A stretch of 64,000 nucleotides of DNA from Arthrobacter sp. zg-Y769 (GTDB taxonomy: Bacteria > Actinomycetota > Actinomycetes > Actinomycetales > Micrococcaceae), in the NCBI RefSeq assembly GCF_020907405.1, contig NZ_JAJJOE010000003.1, positions 62,001-126,000 of the forward strand. Reading direction: 5' to 3'. Position 1 is the first letter of the stretch, and each line of letters opens with the position of its first letter. This document shows, one piece after another, positions 18,192 to 26,897 of the stretch. Made by a program: the position numbers and the translations under genes. The notes below the pieces were generated by a model that searched no databases, was not told where the DNA came from, and saw nothing but the letters and a program-made list of their open reading frames with translations.

Positions 18192-18955
18192 TCAGCTACC
18201 CCGCTCTCCCGGCGGACGGGCGCATCCGGCAGGTCCGGCACCTTGTCCGTTTCCCGTTCCGGCCCGGGTTCGCCAAGGTAGATGCCTTCGTGCTCGTCAC
18301 GGATGATCTTGCCGTTGCGCAGTTCCACCACGCGCTTGCGCATCGCGTTGACGATGTCGTCGTCGTGCGTCGCCATCACCACCGTGGTGCCGTTCTGGTT
18401 GATCCGGTCCAGCACCTTCATGATGCCCAGCGACGTGGTGGGGTCGAGGTTTCCGGTGGGCTCGTCGGCGAGCAGGATGCCCGGCTTGTTGACAATGGCA
18501 CGGGCGATTGCGACGCGCTGCTGCTCACCGCCGGAGAGTTCGTGCGGCAGTCGGTTGTCCTTGCCCTCCAGGCCGACCGTCTTGAGGACTTCCGGTACGG
18601 AATCACGGATAACGGCACGGCTGCGGCCAATCACCTGCATGGCAAAGGCAACATTCGCGAAAACTGTCTTGTTGGGCAGGAGGCGGAAATCCTGGAAAAC
18701 GACGCCGATCCCCCGGCGCAGCCTCGGCACCCGCCAGCTCGGGATCTTGGCCACGTTGGCGCCGGCCACATAGACCGTTCCCCTGGTGGCGTGCTCCTCT
18801 TTCATGATCAGCCGGATAAACGTCGACTTACCGGAGCCGGAAGCGCCCACGAGAAAAACGAACTCGCCGCGGTCCACGTCGAGGCTGACCGAGTTGAGCG
18901 CGGGCCGGGATTTCCGGTCATAGAGCTTGGTGACATTGTCGAAAGTGATCATCAC
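18188..18955 (-). CDS. ftsE: Cell division ATP-binding protein FtsE
   Basis: A 255-residue ABC ATPase opening [20 protein letters not shown]. Walker A is [13 protein letters not shown] (near residue 37), the signature is [15 protein letters not shown], and Walker B is [13 protein letters not shown]. The C-terminal 25 residues are charged and beyond the usual FtsE length, a feature also seen in other actinobacterial copies. It drives FtsX at the division septum and regulates the adjacent M23 hydrolase. Confidence 0.95.
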   Translation of the reverse strand: MMITFDNVTKLYDRKSRPALNSVSLDVDRGEFVFLVGASGSGKSTFIRLIMKEEHATRGTVYVAGANVAKIPSWRVPRLRRGIGVVFQDFRLLPNKTVFANVAFAMQVIGRSRAVIRDSVPEVLKTVGLEGKDNRLPHELSGGEQQRVAIARAIVNKPGILLADEPTGNLDPTTSLGIMKVLDRINQNGTTVVMATHDDDIVNAMRKRVVELRNGKIIRDEHEGIYLGEPGPERETDKVPDLPDAPVRRESGVAE

Positions 18956-19154
18956 TACTTAGTGCCCATGAAGCGGCCGGAGACACGGGCCTTGGTTCGG
19001 GGTATGGGCACCGGCTTCTCGACTATAGCCAGCTTCCGCCGCAGTGAGCCACAACCTAACAGCGCGTGTCGCACTGCACACTGTCGAGAGCCCGCAGAAA
19101 CCGGTCCCCCGCCCGGCCGCTGCGGGCATGGCAGCCGTTCCCGGCCGCAGCCGG

Positions 19155-20273
19155 CTACTTGCGGGCCGAGACGCTGCCGTGTGCACGCCAGCGGATGCCG
19201 GCGTCGATGAAGTCGTCGATCTCGCCGTCGAACACCGCCGAGGTGTTGCCTACCTCATGCTCCGTGCGGAGGTCCTTGACCATCTGGTACGGGTTGAGCA
19301 CGTAGGAGCGCATCTGGTCACCCCAGGAAGCCTTGACGTCGCCGGCGAAAGCCTTCTTCTCGGCGTCCTCCTGCTCCTTCTTCAGCAGCAGGAGCCGGGA
19401 CTGCAGCACGCGCATGGCCGCGGCACGGTTCTGCAGCTGCGACTTTTCGTTCTGCATGGAGACCACCGTGCCCGTGGGAAGGTGCGTGAGCCGGACGGCG
19501 GAGTCGGTGGTGTTCACGGACTGGCCGCCGGGACCGGAGGACCGGAAGACGTCGACACGGATTTCGTTGTCCGGGATCTCGATGTGGTCGGTGGGCGCGA
19601 TCAGCGGAATGACCTCGACGGCGGCAAAGGAGGTCTGGCGCCGGCCCTGGTTATCGAACGGACTGATCCGGACCAGGCGGTGTGTGCCGGCCTCAACCAC
19701 CAGGGTGCCGTAGGCATAGGGTGCCTTCACTTCGAAGGTGGCGGATTTCAGGCCGGCCTCTTCGGCGTAGGACGTATCCAGGACGGTGGTGGGGTATCCG
19801 TGGCGTTCGGCCCAGCGCAGGTACATGCGCAGCAGCATTTCGGCGAAGTCGGCGGCGTCCACTCCCCCGGCGCCGGAACGGATGGTCACCACGGCTTCGC
19901 GCTGGTCGTATTCACCGGAAAGCAGAGTGACAACTTCCAGCTGGGACAGGGACCTGCGGAGGGATTCCAGCTCCGTTACGGCCTCTGCCTTGGAATCGGC
20001 GTCGGCTTCGTCCTGGGCCAGTTCCACCAGGACCTCGAGGTCATCGATGCGGGATTCGATGGTCTGAAGGCGTTCCAGCTCCGACTGGCGGTGCGAGAGC
20101 TTGGAGGTGATCTTCTGCGCTTCGGAGGGGTCGTCCCAGAGGTCGGGGACGCCGGCCATCTCGCTCAGCTCTTCGATGTCCTCTTTGATCTTTGCCACGT
20201 CCGAAACCTCTTCAATGGAGGCGAAGGTGGAGCGGAGGGCGCGGATTTCTGCGGGAAAATCTATTTCTGCCAT
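19155..20273 (-). CDS. prfB: Peptide chain release factor 2
   Basis: Recognises UGA and UAA stop codons. The 372-residue protein has the SPF specificity tripeptide ([18 protein letters not shown]) and the catalytic loop [22 protein letters not shown] (GGQ at about residue 250). The frame is uninterrupted from the ATG, so the programmed +1 frameshift of the E. coli gene is absent, as usual in Actinobacteria. It begins the block that leads through ftsEX to smpB-ssrA; a 199-base space separates it from ftsE. Confidence 0.96.
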   Translation of the reverse strand: MAEIDFPAEIRALRSTFASIEEVSDVAKIKEDIEELSEMAGVPDLWDDPSEAQKITSKLSHRQSELERLQTIESRIDDLEVLVELAQDEADADSKAEAVTELESLRRSLSQLEVVTLLSGEYDQREAVVTIRSGAGGVDAADFAEMLLRMYLRWAERHGYPTTVLDTSYAEEAGLKSATFEVKAPYAYGTLVVEAGTHRLVRISPFDNQGRRQTSFAAVEVIPLIAPTDHIEIPDNEIRVDVFRSSGPGGQSVNTTDSAVRLTHLPTGTVVSMQNEKSQLQNRAAAMRVLQSRLLLLKKEQEDAEKKAFAGDVKASWGDQMRSYVLNPYQMVKDLRTEHEVGNTSAVFDGEIDDFIDAGIRWRAHGSVSARK

Positions 20274-20299
20274 GGTGCTTACAGCCTACGCCATGTCCC

Positions 20300-20344
20300 C
20301 GCGCCGCCGCCCGCCGCCCGCCGCCGCCGCCGTCGTCGTCGTTG
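20300..20344. repeat. Trinucleotide simple-sequence tract (CCG)n-(TCG)n
   Basis: A run of CCG-type triplets with occasional extra C followed by GTC GTC GTC GTT lies between the divergent prfB gene and the next plus-strand gene. It is noncoding by the gene calls here and lies about 30 bases upstream of prfB. Confidence 0.7.
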
Positions 20345-20460
20345 TGCCGGAGTATGGAGACTGCGGGACGCGCCGGGCGGGTTCGGGCCGGGGTGTCGGT
20401 GGGCAGCGCTAGATTAAAGGGACGGATACGGAAATGTACGCCCTTTCGAAGGAGCCTGTC

Positions 20461-20745
20461 TTGACCCATCCCGAGCGCGGACGCATGTACACCCTGGACG
20501 AACTCAACGACCTCGCCGAGCAGGGCGATCCCTGGGCCCTGGGCAAAGTGGACGAGTGGGAGCAGCATTTCTCCAACGAGTACGTGGGCAACATGAAGGA
20601 CAGGTGCCCCGACGGCGACTGCGAACAGTTCGGTGAGCCGGTGACCATTTGCTACGGCGAGGACGGCCGGATCCTGGACGTGGACCACGGCGGCTGGGGC
20701 CATGGTCCGGTGCGCGAGGCCCAGGAGCAGCGGAAGGCTTCGTAG
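20461..20745 (+). CDS. Hypothetical protein, small acidic, cysteine-containing
   Basis: A 94-residue soluble protein of unrecognised family. It opens THPERGRMYTLDELNDLAEQGDPWALG, contains a CPDGDCEQFG pair of cysteines around residue 60, and a conserved-looking GRILDVDHGGWGHGP segment. The TTG at 20461 is chosen because AAGGAG ends six bases before it; an ATG at 20434 would add nine residues but has poorer spacing. It is convergent with the pilus locus. No function can be assigned. Confidence 0.65.
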   Translation: MTHPERGRMYTLDELNDLAEQGDPWALGKVDEWEQHFSNEYVGNMKDRCPDGDCEQFGEPVTICYGEDGRILDVDHGGWGHGPVREAQEQRKAS

Positions 20746-20767
20746 CAGCCGGCGCGCGGCGGCTGCC

Positions 20768-21226
20768 TTACTGCAGCAGCCTCGCCCGGGCTTCACTGAC
20801 CGCGGTGATCGGAATTCCGTCCGGCACCAGGAAATTCACGATCGGCGGATGAACCCGCGCTGTCAGCACCACACGTGCCGTCCGGCCGTCCGCCGTGCCG
20901 GTCTCCGCCGCCACGGCCAGGTCCGCGAACCGCCCCTCGGCCCCCGTTTCAGCGAGATAACCGTGTGCCGCGCTCCGCACGGCGTCGGCGCCCAGGACAG
21001 CCGACGGCCCGTCTCCGGCAGCCGCCTCCCCCAGCAAGAACGTGTCGGCCGCGGCCACGGCCGCACCGTCGGCTGCCGAGAGCAGCTTCTTCTGCCCGAG
21101 ATAGACGGACGACGCCGCCATCACCACGGTGACGGTCAGCAGCGTCAGCACGGCGTATCCGATAATGAGCACCCCCACCTGTCCCCGTTCCCGATCCTCC
21201 GGGTGCCCGCCTGCCGGTTTCACCGG
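20768..21226 (-). CDS. TadE-like / Rv3654c-type membrane-anchored protein
   Basis: About 152 residues. One N-terminal membrane segment (QVGVLIIGYAVLTLLTVTVVMAA, split as QVGVLIIGYAVLTL and TVTVVMAA) preceded by DRERG is followed by an alanine-rich extracytoplasmic domain. This is the pattern of the Rv3654c-like proteins that close actinobacterial Tad loci. The prepilin-like G lacks the usual glutamate at position +5 (leucine there). GTG at 21226 starts ten bases after the upstream stop; an ATG at 21274 would overlap that gene by 38 bases. Confidence 0.75.
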   Translation of the reverse strand, partial: PVKPAGGHPEDRERGQVGVLIIGYAVLTLLTVTVVMAASSVYLGQKKLLSAADGAAVAAADTFLLGEAAAGDGPSAVLGADAVRSAAHGYLAETGAEGRFADLAVAAETGTADGRTARVVLTARVHPPIVNFLVPDGIPITAVSEARARLLQ

Positions 21227-21236
21227 AACCCCGGAC

Positions 21237-21683
21237 TCATCCGAACCGCTCCACAACCTGTGCGGACTCAGCATCCACTACCACCGGGGTTCCGGCGGTC
21301 CAGGGCAGCCCGGGAAGGGGAACCTCGAACCGGACGCTGACCGTGACTGTCGAGCCGGGCGCCAGGCAGGCTTCGGAACAGCTGATGTCCATCAGCAGCC
21401 CGTCCGACTGTAGCCCGAAGTCGCTCAGGGCCAGCTCGGCCGCTTCGGCCGCCCGCTGCTCGGCACTCCCCGTGTCCGGTGCTGCCGCATAGACCTTCGC
21501 GGCAGCGTCGGCCGCACCGACCACCGCAAATGAGGCGGCCTGGACCTGGCCGACGGTAATCACCAGATACACCACGGGCACCAGCAGGAGCAGGCCCAGG
21601 AAAATGAACTCGACGACGGCGCTCCCGCCCTCATCCGGTGCCCGCCGCACCGGCCTGGGCCCTCCCTCACCGCCAGGCCGCAT
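21237..21683 (-). CDS. TadE family minor pilin
   Basis: A 148-residue protein with a class-3 prepilin-like site: DEGG then SAVVEFIFLGLLLLVPVVYL, with glutamate at +5 after the cleavage glycine, as in pseudopilins TadE/TadF. After the single membrane segment lies an alanine-rich stretch (VVGAADAAAKVYAAAP) and a domain with two cysteines (SCSEAC) that could form a disulfide outside the cell. It is a probable minor subunit or assembly factor of the Tad pilus. It overlaps the upstream TadE-like gene by 17 bases. Confidence 0.82.
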   Translation of the reverse strand: MRPGGEGGPRPVRRAPDEGGSAVVEFIFLGLLLLVPVVYLVITVGQVQAASFAVVGAADAAAKVYAAAPDTGSAEQRAAEAAELALSDFGLQSDGLLMDISCSEACLAPGSTVTVSVRFEVPLPGLPWTAGTPVVVDAESAQVVERFG

Positions 21684-22077
21684 GCCCTTTAACCTCTAAT
21701 CCGTCGTCGGGTCCAATGAAACCGATCACCGGCAGCGGTGCCCGCACGGTGATCTCCAGCAGGCGTGCGCCGTCCACGGTCTGCTCGGAGTAACTGACAT
21801 CCCCGGCATACTCCTCGCCGAGCGCACCGCCGATGAGGGAGACCGCCCGCTCGACGCCGTCCGAGGGGCTGCGGTCCGCCAGCGTCCCGTAGCGTGCACC
21901 CGTAGCTGCGGCGTCAATCAGGGTGTTGCGCACATGCAGCACCAGCGCCAACTGGACCACGGCCATAAACACCAGGCTCACCAACGCTCCCACCATAACG
22001 AAGTCGACGACGGCCGACCCGCGGTCCCGGTCCCGGGCACGGCCGGCGGCACTGTGCCTGCCGGTCCCGACGGTCAC
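21667..22077 (-). CDS. TadE-like pseudopilin
   Basis: About 136 residues from a GTG at 22077. The prepilin-like sequence is DRG then SAVVDFVMVGALVSLVFMAV: aspartate replaces the canonical glutamate at +5. It is followed by HVRNTLIDAAATGARYGTLADRSP, the segment typical of TadE proteins, and a C-terminal beta-rich domain. The frame is open further upstream to 22284, but that part is basic, reads across the Flp-like gene and has no start with a ribosome binding site. The exact start is uncertain; family assignment is good. Confidence 0.75.
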   Translation of the reverse strand: MTVGTGRHSAAGRARDRDRGSAVVDFVMVGALVSLVFMAVVQLALVLHVRNTLIDAAATGARYGTLADRSPSDGVERAVSLIGGALGEEYAGDVSYSEQTVDGARLLEITVRAPLPVIGFIGPDDGLEVKGHAAWR

Positions 22078-22097
22078 GGTGCGCCTGCGCCTGCGGA

Positions 22098-22364
22098 TTA
22101 TGGCTGTACCTGTTCGATTGCGGATTCGAACAACCGCTCGAGCGCCGGCTGTACCACTAGCAGCAGCCCGGCGACCAGGAGCGCAGACATCAGGGTGATC
22201 ATCACCCAGCCCGGTACGTCGCCGCGTTCCGGATCCCCGGGCTTCAACGCCGCACGGAACCGCCATGCCAGCCGGTGCCACCACCCTGACACCACAGCGG
22301 CCAGCGTCTTCCAGCCCTCGCCCGGTGCCCCGTCCCGGTTCCTGCTCTGATTACTGCGGTTCAT
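22098..22364 (-). CDS. Small Flp-pilin-like membrane protein of the Tad locus
   Basis: An 88-residue protein with one C-terminal membrane helix (WVMITLMSALLVAGLLLVV) after ERGDVPG. Position and size match the Flp-type major pilin that lies between tadC and tadE in actinobacterial loci, but the usual prepilin glutamate at +5 is tryptophan here. It may be a diverged pilin or an accessory protein. GGAG stands six bases before the ATG. No other Flp candidate was found in the window. Confidence 0.65.
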   Translation of the reverse strand: MNRSNQSRNRDGAPGEGWKTLAAVVSGWWHRLAWRFRAALKPGDPERGDVPGWVMITLMSALLVAGLLLVVQPALERLFESAIEQVQP

Positions 22365-22432
22365 CGTATCTCCATCCCCTCGTACTTCCCATGGCTTCCT
22401 CCCCCGTCATCGTTCTTTGGACTTCGGCGACC

Positions 22433-23374
22433 TCACAGTCCCAGCTGCAGCAGCGCCAGGCCCGGGAACACTGCAAAGAGCACGGTCAGGGGAAGGATCC
22501 CGAAAATGACCGGCACCATCATGGCGATTTCCTTCTTGCCCGCCGTTTCCATCAGCTCGCGCTTGGCGGCGTCCCGTACGTCCTGGGCCTGCGCACGCAT
22601 AACGTCCGCCAACGGTGTTCCCCGGTCCACTGCGACGGTGACTCCATCGACGAAACGGGTCAGCGGGGCAAGACGGAGCCGGTCCGAGAAATCCTGCAGG
22701 GCACCGGTAAGCGGGCGTCCGGAGCGGGTCTGGGCCAGGACCCGGTTGAATTCGTCGGCCAGCTCCCCTTGAGCGGCAGTGGAAATACGTTCCAGCGCTC
22801 CAACGGCGCTCTCCCCCGCGCCGACGGCGAGCGCCATCATTTCGGCAAGGCTGGGGAATTCGGCCAGGATGCGGCTGTTGCGTCGCTCAATCTGCCGGGT
22901 CAGCAGGTAGTCGCGCAGCAGGAACCCCGCAACGGCACACGCACAGGTACCCAGGGCAACCGACGCAACACCAATTCGACCGCTCCCTGCAAGCAGTACG
23001 CCCGCCGCTCCCCCAACAAGGAACCCGGCGCCGGAGCACAGGACCTGTTCTGCACGAAAATCCGAAACGGACTTGTTCCCGCCGGCCTGCTGCAGCCGCA
23101 TTCCGAGAGCCCGGTTGGCCGGAGACCAGCGCGCCAGGCGGCGTACGGCGTCGTGGAGCAATGGCCGCAGGATCCGCTCCAGCGGACCGAACGGCGTAAC
23201 GTCCCGGGCGGCCGCTGCCAGGAGCCGTGACTCCGGGCGGACCGAGCGCAGCTGCGGTTCCACACGCTCGGCAAACGTTGTGTGCCGTACCAGGGGCAGC
23301 CGGTGCAGCACCAGCAGCAGTCCGGCGCCCAGCACGGCTCCGGCAAGCACCGCCGCAGCGATACCCGGCGTCAC
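22433..23374 (-). CDS. TadC-like type II secretion F-domain protein
   Basis: A 313-residue membrane protein of the T2SSF/TadC family, which forms the inner-membrane platform of the Tad pilus with TadB. The F-domain is visible as AEFPSLAEMMALAVGAGESAVGAL, then FVDGVTVAVDRGTPLADVMRAQ and a hydrophobic C-terminus (MVPVIFGILPLTVLFAVFPG). The GTG at 23374 overlaps the tadB stop as GTGA and is preferred to a longer frame to 23431. Confidence 0.85.
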   Translation of the reverse strand: MTPGIAAAVLAGAVLGAGLLLVLHRLPLVRHTTFAERVEPQLRSVRPESRLLAAAARDVTPFGPLERILRPLLHDAVRRLARWSPANRALGMRLQQAGGNKSVSDFRAEQVLCSGAGFLVGGAAGVLLAGSGRIGVASVALGTCACAVAGFLLRDYLLTRQIERRNSRILAEFPSLAEMMALAVGAGESAVGALERISTAAQGELADEFNRVLAQTRSGRPLTGALQDFSDRLRLAPLTRFVDGVTVAVDRGTPLADVMRAQAQDVRDAAKRELMETAGKKEIAMMVPVIFGILPLTVLFAVFPGLALLQLGL

Positions 23375-24228
23375 CGCAGCACCCTCACATCTTCGGGCAA
23401 TGCCCCTATCCTCAGCATCAGGCGGTAGCAAAGGACGGAGATGCCGATGCCCGCGACAAGCACAGTGGCGCCGGCAGCGGAGTTGTAAGCCGCAGCTGTT
23501 TCCGGCCGGGCGGCCAGCAGCAGCAACACCGCCCAGGGAGCCCCCACCGCCAGCCTTGCCGCATTGACCGTCCAGGACTGCCGTGCCAGCAGTTCGCTCC
23601 GGGTCCGTGCATTCTCGCGGAGGAAGCCGGCCAGTGTGCCGAGGAGCCGGCCCAGATCGGTGCCGCCCACCTGCCGGGTAATGCGCAGGGCCTCGATGAT
23701 GCGGTCCGCCACCGGATCAGCAAGGTTGTCCTTGAGCCTGGTCAGCGCGTCCTCGAAGTTGCCGGCCGACCGGTAGTCGGCGGCAAACGCGCGGAAGTAC
23801 CCCCTCAGCTCCTCGGGACCGTTGCCGGCCAATTGGATGAGCGCCTCCGGCAGCGACAGGCCTGCCCGGATGGCAGAGCGCAGGTGGTCAACGACGTCGG
23901 GCCACAGTTCTGCCAGCGAGGCCCTCCTGCGGCGGGCCTGCAAACGCACTATGGCGTAGGGCAGTCCGGCCCCGAAAAGCCCGAAGCAGGCAGCTATGGG
24001 CAACGACAGCGTCAGGATGAAGAACAGGAGAAGGACGCAGCCGCCCGTGACGGCACACGTGGCGAGGAGTCCCGCTGCCCGGACCCGTTCAATTCCCGCC
24101 TGCCGCAGCAGGTCATCGAGGTATCCGGTGCGGCGCCGCCGGGGAAGGGTTCGCGCCGGCGGGCTCCAGCAGGACTGCCACAGCAGCAGCAGGCCCATGC
24201 CCAGGGTCAATCCGGCGGCGGCGCTCAT
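23371..24228 (-). CDS. TadB-like type II secretion F-domain protein
   Basis: A 285-residue membrane protein, the partner platform subunit of TadC. The N-terminus is a membrane segment (LTLGMGLLLLWQSCW); the F-domain reads ELWPDVVDHLRSAIRAGLSLPEALIQLAG and then ITRQVGGTDLGRLLGTLAGFLRENA; membrane segments close the protein. It overlaps the tadA stop by four bases and tadC by four bases, so tadA-tadB-tadC are translated as a coupled unit. Confidence 0.87.
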   Translation of the reverse strand: MSAAAGLTLGMGLLLLWQSCWSPPARTLPRRRRTGYLDDLLRQAGIERVRAAGLLATCAVTGGCVLLLFFILTLSLPIAACFGLFGAGLPYAIVRLQARRRRASLAELWPDVVDHLRSAIRAGLSLPEALIQLAGNGPEELRGYFRAFAADYRSAGNFEDALTRLKDNLADPVADRIIEALRITRQVGGTDLGRLLGTLAGFLRENARTRSELLARQSWTVNAARLAVGAPWAVLLLLAARPETAAAYNSAAGATVLVAGIGISVLCYRLMLRIGALPEDVRVLR

Positions 24229-25457
24229 GCTGCCGCCCCAAGCAGGGCAGCGATGTTCACGCCGGCCGAAGCGAATTTATCGGCTGCCGGCATGGAGGAG
24301 GCCGTCACGGCCAGCTTCCCGTCCACGCGGCCAAAGACCGGGGACGACTCGATGATCCCGCTCTCCACCCGCCGGCCCAGGGCCAGGATTTCCGTGACCT
24401 CCCGGCGTCCGGTGCCGGTCCGGGCGCAGTGGACCACCAGATCGATGCAGGATGCCACGGTTGGAACCACGAAGGCACTGGAAATGTTGTTGCCCGCCAA
24501 CAGGGGCAGGGTGCACAGCTTGGTCACCGCGTCCCGTGCGCTGTTGGCGTGGATGGTGCACATCCCCGGGAGGCCGGCGTTCAACGCAATCAGCATGTCC
24601 AGGCTCTCGGCTTCCCGGACCTCCCCCACGATCAGCCGGTCCGGCCGCATGCGCAGTGCTTCCTTCACAAGCCGGCGGAGGGGAATCTCGCCCTGTCCCT
24701 CCAGGTTGGCCTGGCGGCATTGAAGCCCCACCACATCCCGCAGCGGCAGCTGCAGCTCAAAGATCTCCTCAACGGTCACGACCCGCTCCCGCGGACCGAT
24801 GGACGCACCGAGACAGTTGAGCATAGTGGTCTTGCCCGCCTGCGTGGCACCCGACACCAGGATGTTCAGGCCGGCCACGACGGCGGCTCCGAGGAAGCGG
24901 GCAGCATCAGGGGTCAGGGTGCCCAGTTCCACCAGATGCTCGAGACGGCGGGCACGGGCCACGAACTTGCGGATGTTCACCGCCCAGTGCCGCCTCGTGA
25001 CGTCCGGGATTGCCACGTGCAGCCGCGAACCGTCCGGCAGGGCTGCATCCACGAACGGCGAGGAAAGATCAAGCCGCCGGCCCGAGGACTTCAGCATCCG
25101 CTCCACCAGGAGCCGGACCTGCTCGGACGTCAGGGTCAGGGAAGTGAGTTCGGACCGGCCGTCCCGGGCGAGATAAATCTCCGAGGGCGCGTTGATCCAC
25201 ACTTCCTCCACCGTGGGGTCATCCAACAGCGGCTGGAGGGCCCCGAAGCCGGCAACGGCGTCGAACACCTGCCGGCGGACGGTTTCCGCCCGGCCGAGCG
25301 GTGGAAGGCTCCCCAGCAGGGACCGTTCGTCATAGTCGGAAACGGCTGCATCAACCAGCCGCCGCACCTCGGCGGGCTGTTCCTGCGGATCCAGCCCGCG
25401 CACACGGATGAGCTCCCGCACCTCGTCTTCGACGATCCGCACAGCATCCATCAGCAT
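24225..25457 (-). CDS. CpaF/TadA family pilus-assembly ATPase
   Basis: A 410-residue secretion ATPase that drives polymerisation of the Tad pilus. The core shows the CpaF-type NAPSEIYLARDGRSEL, Walker A LVSGATQAGKTTMLNCLGA (near residue 205), an Asp-box-like EEIFELQL, and Walker B RLIVGEVREAESLDML, followed by HANSARDAVTKL. The catalytic motifs are intact. It is the first gene of the locus; the CpaE-like and SAF-domain genes that often stand just upstream in other genomes lie near 54-56 kb instead. Confidence 0.9.
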   Translation of the reverse strand: MLMDAVRIVEDEVRELIRVRGLDPQEQPAEVRRLVDAAVSDYDERSLLGSLPPLGRAETVRRQVFDAVAGFGALQPLLDDPTVEEVWINAPSEIYLARDGRSELTSLTLTSEQVRLLVERMLKSSGRRLDLSSPFVDAALPDGSRLHVAIPDVTRRHWAVNIRKFVARARRLEHLVELGTLTPDAARFLGAAVVAGLNILVSGATQAGKTTMLNCLGASIGPRERVVTVEEIFELQLPLRDVVGLQCRQANLEGQGEIPLRRLVKEALRMRPDRLIVGEVREAESLDMLIALNAGLPGMCTIHANSARDAVTKLCTLPLLAGNNISSAFVVPTVASCIDLVVHCARTGTGRREVTEILALGRRVESGIIESSPVFGRVDGKLAVTASSMPAADKFASAGVNIAALLGAAA

Positions 25458-25583
25458 CCCCCGCGACTACCGGACCATACGGCCCGGTACGAGACTGGCT
25501 GCAGCCCTCCTCGGGGCCACCGGCCACACAGTAAGGGCACGGATGCGAGGGCGCGAGCGTAGTTTACGCAGGCTGTGGATAAG

Positions 25584-26897
25584 TCAGACGGGCTGGACCG
25601 CGGCCTTTTTCCGCGGGAGTGCCGCAAGGTGGACTGCAATGCCCAGAAGCGGCCCGGCAAAGAGCGCCAGGACGCATCGGACCTCTGTGGAGAAGGGCAG
25701 CAGCAGGCAGATGAATGCAGCCACGGAAGCCACTACCCACCCGACGGCGTAGGAACGGTGCTTGCCCATGGCCAGCAGTCCGGTGCCGGTGAGGGTCAAC
25801 AGGGCGATGACGGCTGCCGCCAGTGTCAGGGCCGCCAGCACCCAGCGCGACACGTGGTAGTCCTGGCCAAAGAACAGCATGATCCACGGACCGATCAGGG
25901 CCGCCAGCCCGGCACCGACGACGCCGAGGCCTGCCACCGCGGCGATTGGTTTCCGCAGGGCCTTCAGCCCCTCGTCCCGGGCCCGGATGACAGAGGTGAT
26001 GGCCAGCCCCTGGAACGCCTGCAGGGGCAGCATGATCGGTGCCCGGGTCAGGGAGACTGCCAGCAGGAGCGGAGCTGCAAGGTCGTAGTCCTCCGTGGAC
26101 GTGGTGAGTTTGACGAGCAGCGGGAAGGAGACCAGCAAAGCCGCTGACGCCGCTGCAGAGAGCAGCGCATGTCCGGTCTGGCGCAGGAACGGCACCAGCG
26201 GTATGTCCGCCCGGGACAACGCCGCGGCCCGGGCCGGGCGGGAGGACGCCAGGACCACCAGCCACGCGAGCAGCGCTGCCAGGCACGCTACTTCAATGCC
26301 GAACAGGGCCCCGCCCAGTACGGCCGCCAGCAGCACCGCGACAAACCGGAACAGGGCTTCGAGTGTCAGCAGCAGGGAGAACGGCCCCCACAGGGCCCTG
26401 CCTTGCAGCGAACCGGCCACTGCCGCGTGGGCCGCGAACACCACCGAGGTGAGGGCCAGCAACAGGACTATCGCCACGCCGTGGTCACTGAAGAGCTCGT
26501 CCGCGAAGGGCAGTCCCAAGGCAAGGACGAGGACCGCCAGCGTCCCGCCAACAATCAGGGCTGAAACCATAACGCGGGCGCCAGCGGGTTGCCCCGCCGC
26601 AGCGGGTTCACCGGTTGCCGAACCGCCGGCCGCCTCGGCTGCTGCGACCGTGCCTACGCCGCGCGTGGTTTCCGCTGTCACTCCGGCCAGGATGCCGATC
26701 ACCGCAAAGAGCCCGGCCCAGTAAGCCAGGAACTCGGCATTGTCCGCAGGCGAGAGCGCACGGGCGGCAATGAAGAGAATCAGGAACCCGGACGCAGCTG
26801 CGAGCAGGGACGCCACACCGACGCCGGACGCCTGCTTCCGGCCGATCCCGCCGTCGTCGGTCCCGCTGTCTGCTGCGGTCTTGGAGAGTTTACTCAT
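25584..26897 (-). CDS. Polysaccharide flippase-like membrane protein (MATE/MOP superfamily)
   Basis: A 437-residue protein with about 12-14 membrane segments in regular spacing (for example VASLLAAASGFLILFIAARAL, VVFAAHAAVAGSLQGRALWG, ALLAVSLTRAPIMLPLQAFQG). The layout and the FIAARALSPADNAEFLAYW opening fit Wzx/MurJ-like export proteins of the MOP superfamily, often annotated as polysaccharide biosynthesis protein. It stands alone between the Tad locus and the GH25 lysozyme, about 3 kb from the galactan block, so a role in moving a lipid-linked glycan is plausible but unproven. The first 20 residues are hydrophilic. Confidence 0.75.
   Translation of the reverse strand: MSKLSKTAADSGTDDGGIGRKQASGVGVASLLAAASGFLILFIAARALSPADNAEFLAYWAGLFAVIGILAGVTAETTRGVGTVAAAEAAGGSATGEPAAAGQPAGARVMVSALIVGGTLAVLVLALGLPFADELFSDHGVAIVLLLALTSVVFAAHAAVAGSLQGRALWGPFSLLLTLEALFRFVAVLLAAVLGGALFGIEVACLAALLAWLVVLASSRPARAAALSRADIPLVPFLRQTGHALLSAAASAALLVSFPLLVKLTTSTEDYDLAAPLLLAVSLTRAPIMLPLQAFQGLAITSVIRARDEGLKALRKPIAAVAGLGVVGAGLAALIGPWIMLFFGQDYHVSRWVLAALTLAAAVIALLTLTGTGLLAMGKHRSYAVGWVVASVAAFICLLLPFSTEVRCVLALFAGPLLGIAVHLAALPRKKAAVQPV

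Noticed and set aside
19155-20273. Programmed +1 frameshift in prfB
   Set aside because: The prfB frame is continuous from the ATG with no internal UGA near codon 25, so no frameshift is needed.
22078-22284. Longer N-terminus of the TadE-like protein
   Set aside because: The extension overlaps the Flp-like gene, is arginine-rich and has no usable ribosome binding site.
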